Assembly (NCBI GenBank): GCA_018812945.1
Contig: JAHJCM010000071.1
Coordinates: 1-43,449, forward strand
Source: Gammaproteobacteria bacterium
GTDB taxonomy: Bacteria > Pseudomonadota > Gammaproteobacteria > Burkholderiales > Burkholderiaceae_B
DNA: 43,449 bases
Direction: 5' to 3'
The notes beneath the pieces are model-generated. The model did not search any database. It was given only the letters and a program-made list of their open reading frames with translations, and was not told where the DNA came from. Both the position numbers and the translations under genes were made by a program. Below are positions 6,407 to 14,878 of the stretch, in pieces (the stretch's first letter is position 1; each line of letters opens with the position of its first letter).

Positions 6407-8842
6407 TCAATCTGGTGAATCTGATTGTTGTTGGAGTCGGGCGCGAATGTCGTCGATCAACACGTCTGGATCAAACGGCTTGGTGATGAAATTCGTGAAA
6501 CCAATGTGTAGACATTCCTCTTTCATGCTGTTGCTGACATGGCCAGAGACCGCATACACTGGCAGCCCTTGTAGCTCCGGGTGTCGGCGGATTAGTCGGG
6601 TTGCCTCCAGGCCGTCCATGACGGGCATCTGCAGATCCATCAGCACGGCATCAAACCTGGCACTTCCACTGGTGAGCAGGGCCAGGGCATCCGCCCCGTT
6701 ACTGACACAGGTCACCGAAATGCCCCGATTCTCCAGTAACTTTTTGAATACCTTGGCATTCAGTGAGTTGTCTTCAGCCAGCAGCAAGTGCATGGGGTCA
6801 AGGCCTGCTGATTCAACCGAAGAAAGTCGTTCCCTGTGGGCCTGTTCATAGGCACGGCTTAAGCGTTGCCGTGTCAGAGGTTTCATGAGCAGACGAATGT
6901 GGTGTTTTTCCGCAACTGCGGGCAAATCCTTGCCAAGCCACACCATGTGTTGGGTCAAATGCTGTTGCGTGTCCAGAAACTGGTCCAGCCAGTCCAATTT
7001 GTCTGTACCCAGCGGTTCAGGTATGTCCAGCAATACACGGGCATTGTCGTGTCTCGGCAAAATCTTGTCGCTGTTGCTGTTACGTTGAAGAAAGCGGACC
7101 TGCCAATCGGGCTCCAGGCAAGTCGCAAGATGAGGGTCCAAGGCCATGTCCCCGACATGTAGCAATATCCGGTTGCCTGGACTGGTCTGAGAATCCCGTT
7201 GATCCTGCTGTTGTTCGCCATGTTCGAGCGGTACGCGAAATTCAAATTGAGTGCCTAGATTGGGTTTGCTTTGAACCTGTATCGTTCCTCCCATCACCTC
7301 GATGATTTGCCGGCAGATAGCCAGGCCAAGCCCGGCGCCGTTGTAGCGCTTCTGAAGTGAGGAGTCCACCTGGTAGAACGCATCGAAAATCCGCTCAATG
7401 TCATTTTGGGGAATGCCCACGCCCGTGTCAGAGACTTCGACAACAAGTTGATCGCGTTCTCGGCTCTCGGTGACTACATAAATTCTTACTTTCACGCTTC
7501 CAAACATCGTGAACTTGTATGCATTGGAAATCAGATTCTGGATCACCTGTTCGATTCGGCCTCGGTCACCCAGATAGTGAGTTCGACTGGGCGGTGGCTC
7601 CAGAAGAATAGGTTCCACTCCAGGTTTTTGAAGCCATTGCTGTTGCAGCATATTTGCGGTGTTGTCGACCAGGGTCGCGAGCTGGAAACTGCTGTGATTG
7701 AGTCGAAAGTATCCCTGTCGAATTTTTGAAAGATCCAGAAGATCATTGACAATCACATTGACTGCTTCGCTGGATTGTTTGATTGCCTTGCCCAAATCCT
7801 GCACCTCGGTGGAATAGGCTGGGGCATCCAGCATCATTGCAATGCTGTTGATCGATGTCAGCGGTGTCCGGATTTCATGCGACACGTTGGCAATCAGTTT
7901 GTCCTTCAGTTCGTTGGCCGATTTTGCCAATTCGTAGGCTGCGTGCATCGCTTTGCGTGACCGGTACTCATGAAGAGACATCCAGATGACGACGGCCATG
8001 GTAATCGCCGCAAGCAGCACAAGAAAAGGATGAATGCCGACAGCGGGGCTCCATCCTTGCTTGGGCACAACTTCGATGACCCATTCGCCATACGGAAAAA
8101 AAACGGTCGATGAAATGGGATCGATTAAGCGCAGACCAGGATTGCCATGGATAGGCACCCAATCAGCATGCATGGGGCTTTTTTGCTGAATACGTACAAT
8201 CAGCCCTTGCTGTTCCAGGGGCTCGATCACCATTTGCTTCACGTACTCAAAATCGATCAATACCGCAGCAAAGCCCATCAAGTCGCGATTGCTGTCGGCG
8301 TTGCGTTGGCGGTAAACAGGGTATCGAAGAATCAGGGCGTTGCCGCCCTGAACGAGTTCACGCGGCCCTTCCATGATGGTTTTGCCGGTCAAGGCTGCCT
8401 CTTCAAGATACGGTGCGGTCAGCGGGACTTTGTAAAGATTCAGGCCAATTGCACTTTGGTTCAACGCAGGGTTCGTCAGGAATGTGAGTATTCCGTCAGG
8501 TGCGTATTGCAGACTACGAATGGCGGGGTTTTCGACCGAAAGTAGCGTGGAGAAGCGCTCGAAACTGGTCTGGTTCAGCTCTGGAGTTTGCCGTACAAAT
8601 ACCTCAATGGAGTGCAAGTTGGCACTGGCCTTGCCCACAATCTTGTCGAGTTTGTTGGCGTGGTGGTCCAGGGTATAGCGCACCTCTGCTTTGACGCGTT
8701 GAGCCTCACTTTGCTGTTGGATGGAATTGAACAGCACCAGACTCAACACGCAAGCGCTGAGAGCCACACCAATTAGCCAAGGCAACAACCCAAGTGAGGA
8801 TTGCTTGTTGCTGCAGTTGGCAAATGTTTTGTTTTGGGACAT
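6407..8842 (-). CDS. CHASE-domain hybrid sensor histidine kinase
   Basis: 811 residues from the ATG at 8842 (a TTG three codons upstream is possible). Order: membrane helix (about 18-40), periplasmic CHASE domain (about 70-215, including EGPRELVQGG and RYPVYRQ), second helix (about 272-290), HisKA with NVSHEIRTPLTS and phospho-His322, HATPase with N-box Asn440, DTGVGI at 472-477 and GAGLGLA, an atypical receiver-like segment (about 558-670, keeping only LLDI and the MKP motif), and a true C-terminal receiver with LAEDN, phospho-Asp736 and a final KPF. There is no Hpt domain, so phosphate must pass to a separate phosphotransfer protein. CHASE ligands are small extracellular molecules, not identified here. 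It leads an operon with the outputless CHASE-PAS-PAS gene. Confidence 0.9.
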   Translation of the reverse strand: MSQNKTFANCSNKQSSLGLLPWLIGVALSACVLSLVLFNSIQQQSEAQRVKAEVRYTLDHHANKLDKIVGKASANLHSIEVFVRQTPELNQTSFERFSTLLSVENPAIRSLQYAPDGILTFLTNPALNQSAIGLNLYKVPLTAPYLEEAALTGKTIMEGPRELVQGGNALILRYPVYRQRNADSNRDLMGFAAVLIDFEYVKQMVIEPLEQQGLIVRIQQKSPMHADWVPIHGNPGLRLIDPISSTVFFPYGEWVIEVVPKQGWSPAVGIHPFLVLLAAITMAVVIWMSLHEYRSRKAMHAAYELAKSANELKDKLIANVSHEIRTPLTSINSIAMMLDAPAYSTEVQDLGKAIKQSSEAVNVIVNDLLDLSKIRQGYFRLNHSSFQLATLVDNTANMLQQQWLQKPGVEPILLEPPPSRTHYLGDRGRIEQVIQNLISNAYKFTMFGSVKVRIYVVTESRERDQLVVEVSDTGVGIPQNDIERIFDAFYQVDSSLQKRYNGAGLGLAICRQIIEVMGGTIQVQSKPNLGTQFEFRVPLEHGEQQQDQRDSQTSPGNRILLHVGDMALDPHLATCLEPDWQVRFLQRNSNSDKILPRHDNARVLLDIPEPLGTDKLDWLDQFLDTQQHLTQHMVWLGKDLPAVAEKHHIRLLMKPLTRQRLSRAYEQAHRERLSSVESAGLDPMHLLLAEDNSLNAKVFKKLLENRGISVTCVSNGADALALLTSGSARFDAVLMDLQMPVMDGLEATRLIRRHPELQGLPVYAVSGHVSNSMKEECLHIGFTNFITKPFDPDVLIDDIRARLQQQSDSPD

Positions 8843-8953
8843 GGAGGGCAAGGCTCATTACTTTGCGCTCAGAGTAGTCTTGCCAACCAGTCGATCATCT
8901 GCTGATTACAGTGGTTTAATCGCCTCGTTTACAATTGTTATAGATCTTGGGTC

Positions 8954-9733
8954 TCAGGCCGCGAAATAGGCCTTCATTCGATCCGCATAACCCAGTTCAT
9001 CTGCTTTGGTCCTGGCCAGGTTGCGATAGGCTTTGTTCACCTTGTCGGTGAGCTTGGCCATTCGAACTTGTGCTTTGTCGTCCATTTCGGCGGTAATCAA
9101 ACCGACTTCAACCAACAGGTTTTCATCTGAAAACGCAGCGGCAATCAGTTCAATCAATTTTTCGTCGTTCAGCATGTTGGCCAGCTTGGCAATGCGGTCC
9201 TTGCGTTGTGCATAAAACGAAATGTGCAGGTTGGCAGCCGGGTCTTTGATCACTTCCATGATCTCGATGGCTTTCTTCTCAGGAATGTAATCCGTAAAAC
9301 CGCCCAGTACATGAAAGTCACCATGCTCGACCAGTTTGGCAGCAACTTTCTTCAATTGCTCAACCGGCAGATCCGAGAGCATACCCACTGCCCGCTCAGG
9401 AATCTGCTCGCGTGCCACTTCAGCCATGAAGTCGGCATCAAACAGTTTGCACAGGCTGATCGCCTTGCTCATGGGCGTGAAGTACGACATATTCGCAGTG
9501 ATGGCAGGGCCAAACACCTTGGTACACAGTGTGGCACTGATGGAGTCGGGTGCCAGTTTGCCTGCGCCTGCAATCCGCTCGAATACCGGGCCGAACTTGT
9601 TCAGCAGGCTGTTCTGGAAATTGGTTCGCAATTTTTGTAAAGCCAAAGCATCCAGTTTGTCCAGGTAGGCCAGTTCATCGGCAGATTTGTGCAGTGCTTG
9701 TGCCAAACGGCGTAGTTCAGTGTTTCTGTCCAT
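8954..9733 (-). CDS. Conserved-looking helical protein of unknown function
   Basis: 259 residues, soluble, almost entirely predicted helical, no signal peptide or membrane segment. The middle (about 115-215) reads as repeated units of the type LPVEQLKKVAAKLVEHGDF, VIKDPAANLH, MLNDEKLIELIAAAF, weakly reminiscent of the intracellular repeats of MgtE or of HEAT-like solenoids, but I cannot assign a family. It begins 3 bases after the stop of the 70-residue gene at 9737-9949, so the two are co-transcribed and probably work together. Codon use is like that of the neighbours, so the frame is almost certainly real. Confidence 0.75.
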   Translation of the reverse strand: MDRNTELRRLAQALHKSADELAYLDKLDALALQKLRTNFQNSLLNKFGPVFERIAGAGKLAPDSISATLCTKVFGPAITANMSYFTPMSKAISLCKLFDADFMAEVAREQIPERAVGMLSDLPVEQLKKVAAKLVEHGDFHVLGGFTDYIPEKKAIEIMEVIKDPAANLHISFYAQRKDRIAKLANMLNDEKLIELIAAAFSDENLLVEVGLITAEMDDKAQVRMAKLTDKVNKAYRNLARTKADELGYADRMKAYFAA

Positions 9734-9736
9734 GAT

Positions 9737-9949
9737 TTACAGTCCCAGAATTTTTTTAACAGTGCCACGCAGCAGGCGGGGAATGTGCTCCAGCGCGTTG
9801 TCCATGCTTTGCTTCAAGAATGCGTCGTGGGCTTGGTGTGCAGCGGCCAGGTCAGCGGCCAACTTTTTCTGATTGGCAGCGCTGAGCTGCTCCAGCTCGG
9901 GCATGGGCTCACCCAGTGCGTCGATCAATGCGGGGTCCAGTTTGGGCAT
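9737..9949 (-). CDS. Small helical protein of unknown function
   Basis: 70 residues, Ala/Leu-rich and probably all helix, with an amphipathic central segment (ANQKKLAADLAAAHQAHDA) and a basic C-terminus ending VKKILGL. No signal peptide or cysteines. A good GGAGA ribosome-binding site lies 6 bases before the ATG. It is the first gene of a two-gene operon with the 259-residue protein at 8954. The size and helicity would fit a partner or chaperone for that protein; this is inference only. Confidence 0.65.
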   Translation of the reverse strand: MPKLDPALIDALGEPMPELEQLSAANQKKLAADLAAAHQAHDAFLKQSMDNALEHIPRLLRGTVKKILGL

Positions 9950-10101
9950 GCAAGTCTCCAGTTTTATTAAGTTTTGATGAATGATATGTTGAAAATTCGA
10001 ATTCGACAGTTTTTCTTTCCCGTTTAGAGCATGGTGTCAAATTCAAGTCGGGGGCATATCGCATACACTTTGAACACTCACCTCACACTGATTGTTGATT
10101 C

Positions 10102-10578
10102 ATGGCGCGCCTTCAACTGGACTTCCCGGACGAGAACTTTGTTTTCAGCACAACCTTGACGGTTCGAATCACGGACATCAATGCGGGCAACCACCTTGCC
10201 AACGATTCCATGATTTCCATGATCTCGGAGGCACGTGCGCGCTTCTTGTTTCAGATGGGAGTGCCTGAACTGTCCGAGGACAAAACCGGCATCATCGTGA
10301 CCGACCTGGCCACCATGTACAGAAGCGAAGCGCATGCAAGGGATCAGCTTTTGTTTGAGGTGGGGTTGATGGATTTCAACAAATACGGTTGCGATATTGT
10401 TTTTAGAATCACACGCCCTGCGGATGGTCGATTAATTGCATTGGCCAAGTCGGGTTTTGTATTTTTCAATTACAACCTGAGCAAAGTCGTGCCAATGCCA
10501 AGCCAAGTGTTGAATACTTTTGAGCAAGCCTTGGCAAATCAACAGAATCGAAAAAACCAAAAAGAGAATAATCAGTGA
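10102..10578 (+). CDS. Hotdog-fold thioesterase (4HBT-like)
   Basis: 158 residues. The segment VRITDINAGNHLANDSMISMISEARARFL (about 22-50) has the layout of the catalytic helix region of 4-hydroxybenzoyl-CoA-type hotdog thioesterases: an Asp before the Gly-Asn-His and a long helix with a Glu. The remainder alternates beta strands, ending in a polar Gln/Asn/Lys tail. It should hydrolyse an acyl-CoA or acyl-ACP in the cytoplasm; the substrate is unknown. Its stop codon overlaps the GTG start of the downstream alpha/beta hydrolase (GTGA), so the two are translationally coupled and may act on related ester or thioester substrates. No clear ribosome-binding site precedes the ATG. Confidence 0.75.
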   Translation: MARLQLDFPDENFVFSTTLTVRITDINAGNHLANDSMISMISEARARFLFQMGVPELSEDKTGIIVTDLATMYRSEAHARDQLLFEVGLMDFNKYGCDIVFRITRPADGRLIALAKSGFVFFNYNLSKVVPMPSQVLNTFEQALANQQNRKNQKENNQ

Positions 10579-11507
10579 ACAGCTACATACCCTTGAAAAC
10601 CCACGAATCGCACTACCTGGACTTGCGCGGTCTGCGCACCCACCTGCATTGCTGGGGCCCGGAAGATGCGCCTTTGCTGGTGATGGTTCACGGCTGGATG
10701 GATGTGGGAGCAAGCTACCAGTTTGTGGTGGATGCATTGAAACAGGAATACCGTGTTGTCGCTCCGGACTGGCGGGGGTTTGGTTTGAGTGATTGGCCGG
10801 TAGCCGACGGCTCGCCCGGCATTCGCTCTTACTGGTTTCCGGATTATCTGGCCGATCTGGACGCTTTGCTGGATCACCTCTCGCCCACACAGCCAGTGAA
10901 CCTTGTCGGGCATAGCATGGGTGGAAACATTGCCATGATGTATGCAGGTGTTCGACCACAGCGCATTGGCAGTGTGGTGAATCTGGAAGGTTTTGGCATG
11001 CTCGATTCACCGCCTGAAAAAGCACCCAAGCGCTATTCCAATTGGCTCGATGAAATTAAAACACCCAAAGAACTGCGCACTTACAGCAGCCTGGAGGCAG
11101 TGGCCAGGCGTTTGCAGAAAACCAACCACCGGCTGAGCGACGAGAAGGCCATGTATTTGGCGCAGTTCTGGAGCCGGGTGGGGAATGACGGTTACAGCTT
11201 GCTGGGCGATGCTGCGCACAAAATCATGAACCCGATTGGTTACAGGTTGGCAGAGGCACAAGCCTGTTGGAGCAATATTGCAGCGCCGGTGTTGCATGTC
11301 GAAGCCAAACAGACCGAGGCAGGCATGTGGTTGAGCCGCGCCGGTGAGCCCGTTGATTTTGATGCGTTCCGTACCCGGTTCAACTGCGTGCCCAACTGGA
11401 GGCATGTGGTGGTCGACAATGCCGGGCACATGGTTCATCACGATCAGCCTGAGGTGCTTGCCGGCTTGATCGAGTCACACATTGCCCAAAGTACGAACGC
11501 AGGATAA
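10575..11507 (+). CDS. Alpha/beta-fold hydrolase
   Basis: 310 residues with the oxyanion-hole HGWMD (39-43), nucleophile elbow GHSMGG with Ser114, and catalytic His285 in NAGHMVHHD. It is a cytoplasmic serine hydrolase without a signal peptide; the cap region (about 140-230) is Arg/Trp rich. The start is GTG at 10575, overlapping the previous stop, and no in-frame ATG lies near. Paired with a hotdog thioesterase, it may belong to acyl-ester turnover, but no substrate can be read from the sequence. A hairpin terminator follows 5 bases after the stop. Confidence 0.85.
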   Translation: MNSYIPLKTHESHYLDLRGLRTHLHCWGPEDAPLLVMVHGWMDVGASYQFVVDALKQEYRVVAPDWRGFGLSDWPVADGSPGIRSYWFPDYLADLDALLDHLSPTQPVNLVGHSMGGNIAMMYAGVRPQRIGSVVNLEGFGMLDSPPEKAPKRYSNWLDEIKTPKELRTYSSLEAVARRLQKTNHRLSDEKAMYLAQFWSRVGNDGYSLLGDAAHKIMNPIGYRLAEAQACWSNIAAPVLHVEAKQTEAGMWLSRAGEPVDFDAFRTRFNCVPNWRHVVVDNAGHMVHHDQPEVLAGLIESHIAQSTNAG

Positions 11508-11511
11508 AAAA

Positions 11512-11537
11512 AAGCCGACTTCGTGAGAAGCCGGCTT
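11512..11537 (+). terminator. Hairpin terminator after the thioesterase/hydrolase pair
   Basis: An 11-bp stem with one A/G mismatch (arms 11512-11522 and 11527-11537) closes on a GTGA loop. A run of eight A precedes it and a moderately T-rich stretch follows, so it could terminate on the plus strand and even better on the minus strand. Confidence 0.65.
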
Positions 11538-11706
11538 AACCTTTCTCGCTTGCGGAGAAGAGGAGACATGAGGTTGAACACTGTTACAGCGCTCAATGTG
11601 AACATTGTCGCGCTAAGGTTAGGGAACGACAAGCGGTTTTGTAGGTAATTTATACTAGACAAAACTATGAACTTTCACGGTTTTGTCACATACACAGGCC
11701 TTCTAT

Positions 11707-12081
11707 ATGCCCCACATTACGATTGAATACAGTGACAATCTGCACAATCTGGACGAGTCCTGGGTGCTTCTGCAAGTGAATAAAGCCTTGATGGGACTCG
11801 GTATTTTTATGGATGCCGACATCAAGACCCGCATTCATGGTCTGCGTTCTTATCGCATGGGTGTGGCTGCGGCTGAAAGCGGTGACCATGCTTTTGTTGC
11901 AGCCACGGTTGAGTTACTCAGTGGTCGAGAATTCACCGTGCAGGAACACTTGGGGCAAGTGTTGCTTAAGGTACTTGAAAGAACATGCCTTCAGACCGAC
12001 GGCCCACAAACCCAAATCAGCGTGCATGTGCGTGAAATACAGTCTGAGTTGTATTTCAAATCGGTCAACAAGCGCAGCTGA
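11707..12081 (+). CDS. 5-carboxymethyl-2-hydroxymuconate isomerase family tautomerase
   Basis: 124 residues. The N-terminus MPHITIEYSDNL is diagnostic for the CHMI branch of the tautomerase superfamily, in which Pro2 becomes the free N-terminal catalytic base once Met is removed. That fixes the start at the ATG at 11707; an upstream TTG at 11683 would bury the proline and destroy activity. The family converts 5-carboxymethyl-2-hydroxymuconate in homoprotocatechuate breakdown. No other hpa gene is present here, so this stand-alone copy may act on another keto-enol substrate. The downstream gene converges on it with only 13 bases between stops. Confidence 0.85.
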   Translation: MPHITIEYSDNLHNLDESWVLLQVNKALMGLGIFMDADIKTRIHGLRSYRMGVAAAESGDHAFVAATVELLSGREFTVQEHLGQVLLKVLERTCLQTDGPQTQISVHVREIQSELYFKSVNKRS

Positions 12082-12094
12082 TCGCCTTGGCCAA

Positions 12095-12865
12095 TCAGGC
12101 GCCCAACAATTGATGCGGGTTTTGTCCCTGCATTTTTCGTTTCAACAGCTCGATCAATCGTGGTTCATCCAGCAAAGCCATGTGCCCAGTGCGGTCAATC
12201 ACATGGTTGGCCGCACCTTCCAGGTGGGCAAAACGGTGGTGCAGTATCAATGCATCAGGAATGGCAATCACGCTACTCATTTTTTGCCGGTGTGCGTCGT
12301 CTTCCACGTTCAACTGGTTCAGAAAGTCGCTGTTGGGTAGCATGTCCACCGCACAGTCGCCGACGCCAAGGTGGGCCATGCGTGTGCCATTGTTGGGCGA
12401 AGCCAGTGTAAACAGGTGTTGCACCTGGGTGTGGCTGTGCCAGCGGGAGCTCATGGCCTTGCGAACGATCAGCCCCCCCATGGAATGCCCCAGCAGGTAG
12501 GTGTTGGCCCCTTCGCATTCGGCTTGTTCCAGAACCGTGTCCATGTAATGTCCAAAATCTTGAGCCATCTCGTGCACCGAAGCCAGCAGGTAACGTGGCT
12601 GATACAAAGCCACTCGCACGCCGCTCCACAGCAGTTCTTCATACAGGGTGGCAAAACACCCGGGTTTTTCCATATACCCCGGTACCATGAACACAATGGG
12701 CAACTGGCGGTTGTGAAAGTTTGGACTGAATTCGGGTACGAATTGCGCCACGCGCTGGCGAAACAGAAAACTGAGGCCAAACAGGTAACCTTCACGGGCG
12801 GCGAGTTTGGCGACTTCGGCCACGCCCAATCTGGAGTGGCTGGATACAGGTGTTTGAGCGGCCAT
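12095..12865 (-). CDS. Alpha/beta hydrolase, lipase-like
   Basis: 256 residues with the oxyanion-region VPGYMEKPGCF (61-71), nucleophile elbow GHSMGG with Ser128, a LFTLASPNNGTRMAHL segment typical of triacylglycerol lipases and PGAP1-like esterases, and a catalytic His near the C-terminus in RTGHMALL. There is no cleavable signal peptide, although residues 27-43 are moderately hydrophobic and could associate with the membrane. An AAGGGG ribosome-binding site precedes the ATG. Convergent with the tautomerase gene. The lipid or ester substrate is unknown. Confidence 0.8.
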   Translation of the reverse strand: MAAQTPVSSHSRLGVAEVAKLAAREGYLFGLSFLFRQRVAQFVPEFSPNFHNRQLPIVFMVPGYMEKPGCFATLYEELLWSGVRVALYQPRYLLASVHEMAQDFGHYMDTVLEQAECEGANTYLLGHSMGGLIVRKAMSSRWHSHTQVQHLFTLASPNNGTRMAHLGVGDCAVDMLPNSDFLNQLNVEDDAHRQKMSSVIAIPDALILHHRFAHLEGAANHVIDRTGHMALLDEPRLIELLKRKMQGQNPHQLLGA

Positions 12866-13005
12866 TGGTTGTCCCCTTTTGAAATGCTTAAGGTGTGCTG
12901 GCTCGTTTTGTTTAAATTACGCTTGTATGCGCATTCACTACAATTGAATTAACGGCCAAAAAACTGTTCTGTTGAGTAAATAGAACACCACACAGGGTAA
13001 ACACC

Positions 13006-13034
13006 AAAAAAAGGCCAGCAAATCGCTGGCCTTT
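13006..13034 (-). terminator. Intrinsic terminator of the fccAB operon
   Basis: On the minus strand a perfect 10-bp stem (arms 13025-13034 and 13010-13019, core GGCCAGC/GCTGGCC) with a 5-base loop is followed by seven T residues. It lies 30 bases past the fccB stop and is a textbook rho-independent terminator. Confidence 0.9.
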
Positions 13035-13063
13035 CGGGACTAACACCAATTACACAGTGGCAA

Positions 13064-14338
13064 CTAGGCCAGCGTGTCTGCCCAAATATTCTGGGCCCAG
13101 TTCCAGGCATAGGTACCTTCCAGTTCATTGGGCGCTGCGGACACACCGCCAGAGCCTTCCACGGTCAGGAAGGTTTTCTTCTCGGCGTTGTACACATGCA
13201 CGCTGGCCACATGAATCACGTTGCTGGTGGTCACGTAGCTGTAGCAGGTGTTGTTGGTCAAGGGGGTAGCATTGGGTTCCCAACCGCTGAGCTGAGCCAC
13301 GATGGCAGCGGCGACCACTTTGGCTTGGCTGTTGGCCATGTGGCCGCTTTTTGGCATCATTGGCGCGCCCTGTACGGAGTCACCGATCACATGCACATTG
13401 GGCGCAACGGTGGATTCGAATGTCATGTAGTTGACCTCGGCCCAACGGTTGTTCAGGTTGGCGATGCCGGAATCGACTGCCAGTTTGCCAGCCCGCTGCT
13501 CGGGCAAAATGTTCAGTACATCGCCTTTGATGGGTTCTTCAAATTCGAAACGAACGGTTTTCGTTGCTCCATCCACACCGGTCACCTTCATGTTGGGGCG
13601 ATATTCCAGAATGCCTTTGTACTCGCTTTCCCACACGCCCTTGAACAACTTGCCTTTCGAGGTTACGTCGGCATTCGCATCCAGCAGCAGCACTTTGGAT
13701 TTCGGCTTGTACTGTTTGAAGTAGTTGGCCACCATGCTGGCGCGCTCGTAGGGTCCAGGTGGGCAGCGGTAGGGGGCGAGTGGCACGTTCAGAATGTAGG
13801 TGCCGCCATCGGGCATGGCTTCAAGTTGCTTGCGCAAACCCACGGTTTCAGGGCCGGCTTTCCAGGCCTGCAAAATTTGGCCGCTGGCGTTGGCTGCTGC
13901 AAGGCCTTCAATTTTGTCCAGTTGCAAATCAATACCCGGTGACAACACCAGTTTGTCGTAGGGCAGAGTTTTGCCATTTCTCAGTTTTACAGTGCGTTTT
14001 TCAACGTCAATGGCGGTCACATAATCCTTCACCATTTTCACGCCGTGATTGCGGGTAAGGCCAGTGTAGGGGGTGCTGATTTCGTTGATCTTGCGAATAC
14101 CGCCCACCACCAAATTACTCATCGGGCAAGAAACAAAAGTTGAATTGGGTTCAACCAAGGTGACATCGAGCTGGTTACCGGAAAGCATGCGAAGGTATTT
14201 GGCCGCCGTGGCGCCACCGTAACCGCCACCAATCACCACCACTTTGCCTTTGGCGCTTTTTGCTGTGGCTGATAAGGGCATGCCGCCCAACAAGGCCGTG
14301 GCCAGTGCGCTGGTTTGTAAAAATTGTCGTCTTTGCAT
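13064..14338 (-). CDS. fccB: Flavocytochrome c sulfide dehydrogenase, flavoprotein subunit
   Basis: 424 residues from the ATG at 14338, which is preceded by AAGGAG; longer open frame upstream overlaps fccA and is discarded. Residues 1-30 form a Tat-type signal (MQRRQFLQTSALATALLGG). FAD-binding VVVIGGGYGGATAAKYL starts at 33. Two cysteines expected to form the redox disulfide are visible: Cys71 in FVSCPMSNLV and Cys192 in PYRCPPGPYERA. VHVIGDSVQ near the C-terminus is the second FAD motif. In the periplasm FccB oxidises sulfide to zero-valent sulfur and passes electrons to its cytochrome subunit, encoded just upstream (10-base gap). Together they suggest use or detoxification of reduced sulfur. 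Confidence 0.9.
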   Translation of the reverse strand: MQRRQFLQTSALATALLGGMPLSATAKSAKGKVVVIGGGYGGATAAKYLRMLSGNQLDVTLVEPNSTFVSCPMSNLVVGGIRKINEISTPYTGLTRNHGVKMVKDYVTAIDVEKRTVKLRNGKTLPYDKLVLSPGIDLQLDKIEGLAAANASGQILQAWKAGPETVGLRKQLEAMPDGGTYILNVPLAPYRCPPGPYERASMVANYFKQYKPKSKVLLLDANADVTSKGKLFKGVWESEYKGILEYRPNMKVTGVDGATKTVRFEFEEPIKGDVLNILPEQRAGKLAVDSGIANLNNRWAEVNYMTFESTVAPNVHVIGDSVQGAPMMPKSGHMANSQAKVVAAAIVAQLSGWEPNATPLTNNTCYSYVTTSNVIHVASVHVYNAEKKTFLTVEGSGGVSAAPNELEGTYAWNWAQNIWADTLA

Positions 14339-14348
14339 GGTGCGCTCC

Positions 14349-14696
14349 TTAGTCTTTCTTGCCGAGGTAGTTGGCGATGATGTCGATTTGCTCGTCGGTG
14401 TAGCCCTTGGCAAGTTGGTGCATCACAGTGGCGGGGCGCTGCCCGGTTTTAAACCAGATCATATTGGTTTTGATGTATTCCACGCTCAAGTTGGCCAGCC
14501 CGGTCACCGCGCTTCCTTCAACACCTTGGCCATTGGTGCCATGGCAGTTCGCACATGTCGCGGCCAGGCTGGCGGCTTGCAGTTTTTTCTCGGGTGTCAG
14601 TTCGCTGGCGATTGCGCCAGTGCCCAAAAGCAGGCCGCTGCCAGCCAGTGCCATGCTTATTAACAGGCGTGTGGCGCGTTGTTTTAACTCAGTCAT
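14349..14696 (-). CDS. fccA: Monohaem class I cytochrome c, FccA-like subunit
   Basis: 115 residues from the ATG at 14696, preceded by TTGGAGGC. The frame stays open upstream to 14975, but that part has no start signal and is not protein-like. Residues 1-31 are a Sec signal ending in GAIAS. One haem-binding motif CANCH at 48-52 is present and Met92 is the likely axial ligand in a typical C-terminal helix (EQIDIIANYLGKKD). It should be the periplasmic electron acceptor of FccB. It has one haem, whereas the Allochromatium FccA has two, so it belongs to the shorter form. First gene of the fccAB operon. Confidence 0.85.
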   Translation of the reverse strand: MTELKQRATRLLISMALAGSGLLLGTGAIASELTPEKKLQAASLAATCANCHGTNGQGVEGSAVTGLANLSVEYIKTNMIWFKTGQRPATVMHQLAKGYTDEQIDIIANYLGKKD

Positions 14697-14750
14697 TGCT
14701 GTGCCTCCAATTCTTATATGAGTAAACGCTTTTATAGGGTGTACGGAGCG

Positions 14751-14779
14751 AATATGAATCATCACGCATGCAGTGTCAA
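14751..14779 (-). promoter_or_regulatory. Candidate sigma-70 promoter for fccAB
   Basis: On the minus strand TTGACA (14779-14774) and CATATT (14756-14751) are separated by 17 bases; the predicted leader to the fccA ATG is about 50 bases. The -35 hexamer overlaps one arm of a GTGTC-N8-GACAC inverted repeat (14774-14791), which could be a regulator site. Confidence 0.45.
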
Positions 14780-14878
14780 TTAGCCGACACAAAGCGCAAT
14801 CCACTTTGATTCTAGCGTGGTAACAGGTACAGGCAAGCAGTTTTTTCTTATACGAATATAACAAGATCGAGGTTGGAC

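Noticed and set aside
13006-13034. CRISPR-like repeat
   Set aside because: A single inverted repeat with a T-run in the right place is a terminator; no direct repeats with spacers occur anywhere in the window.
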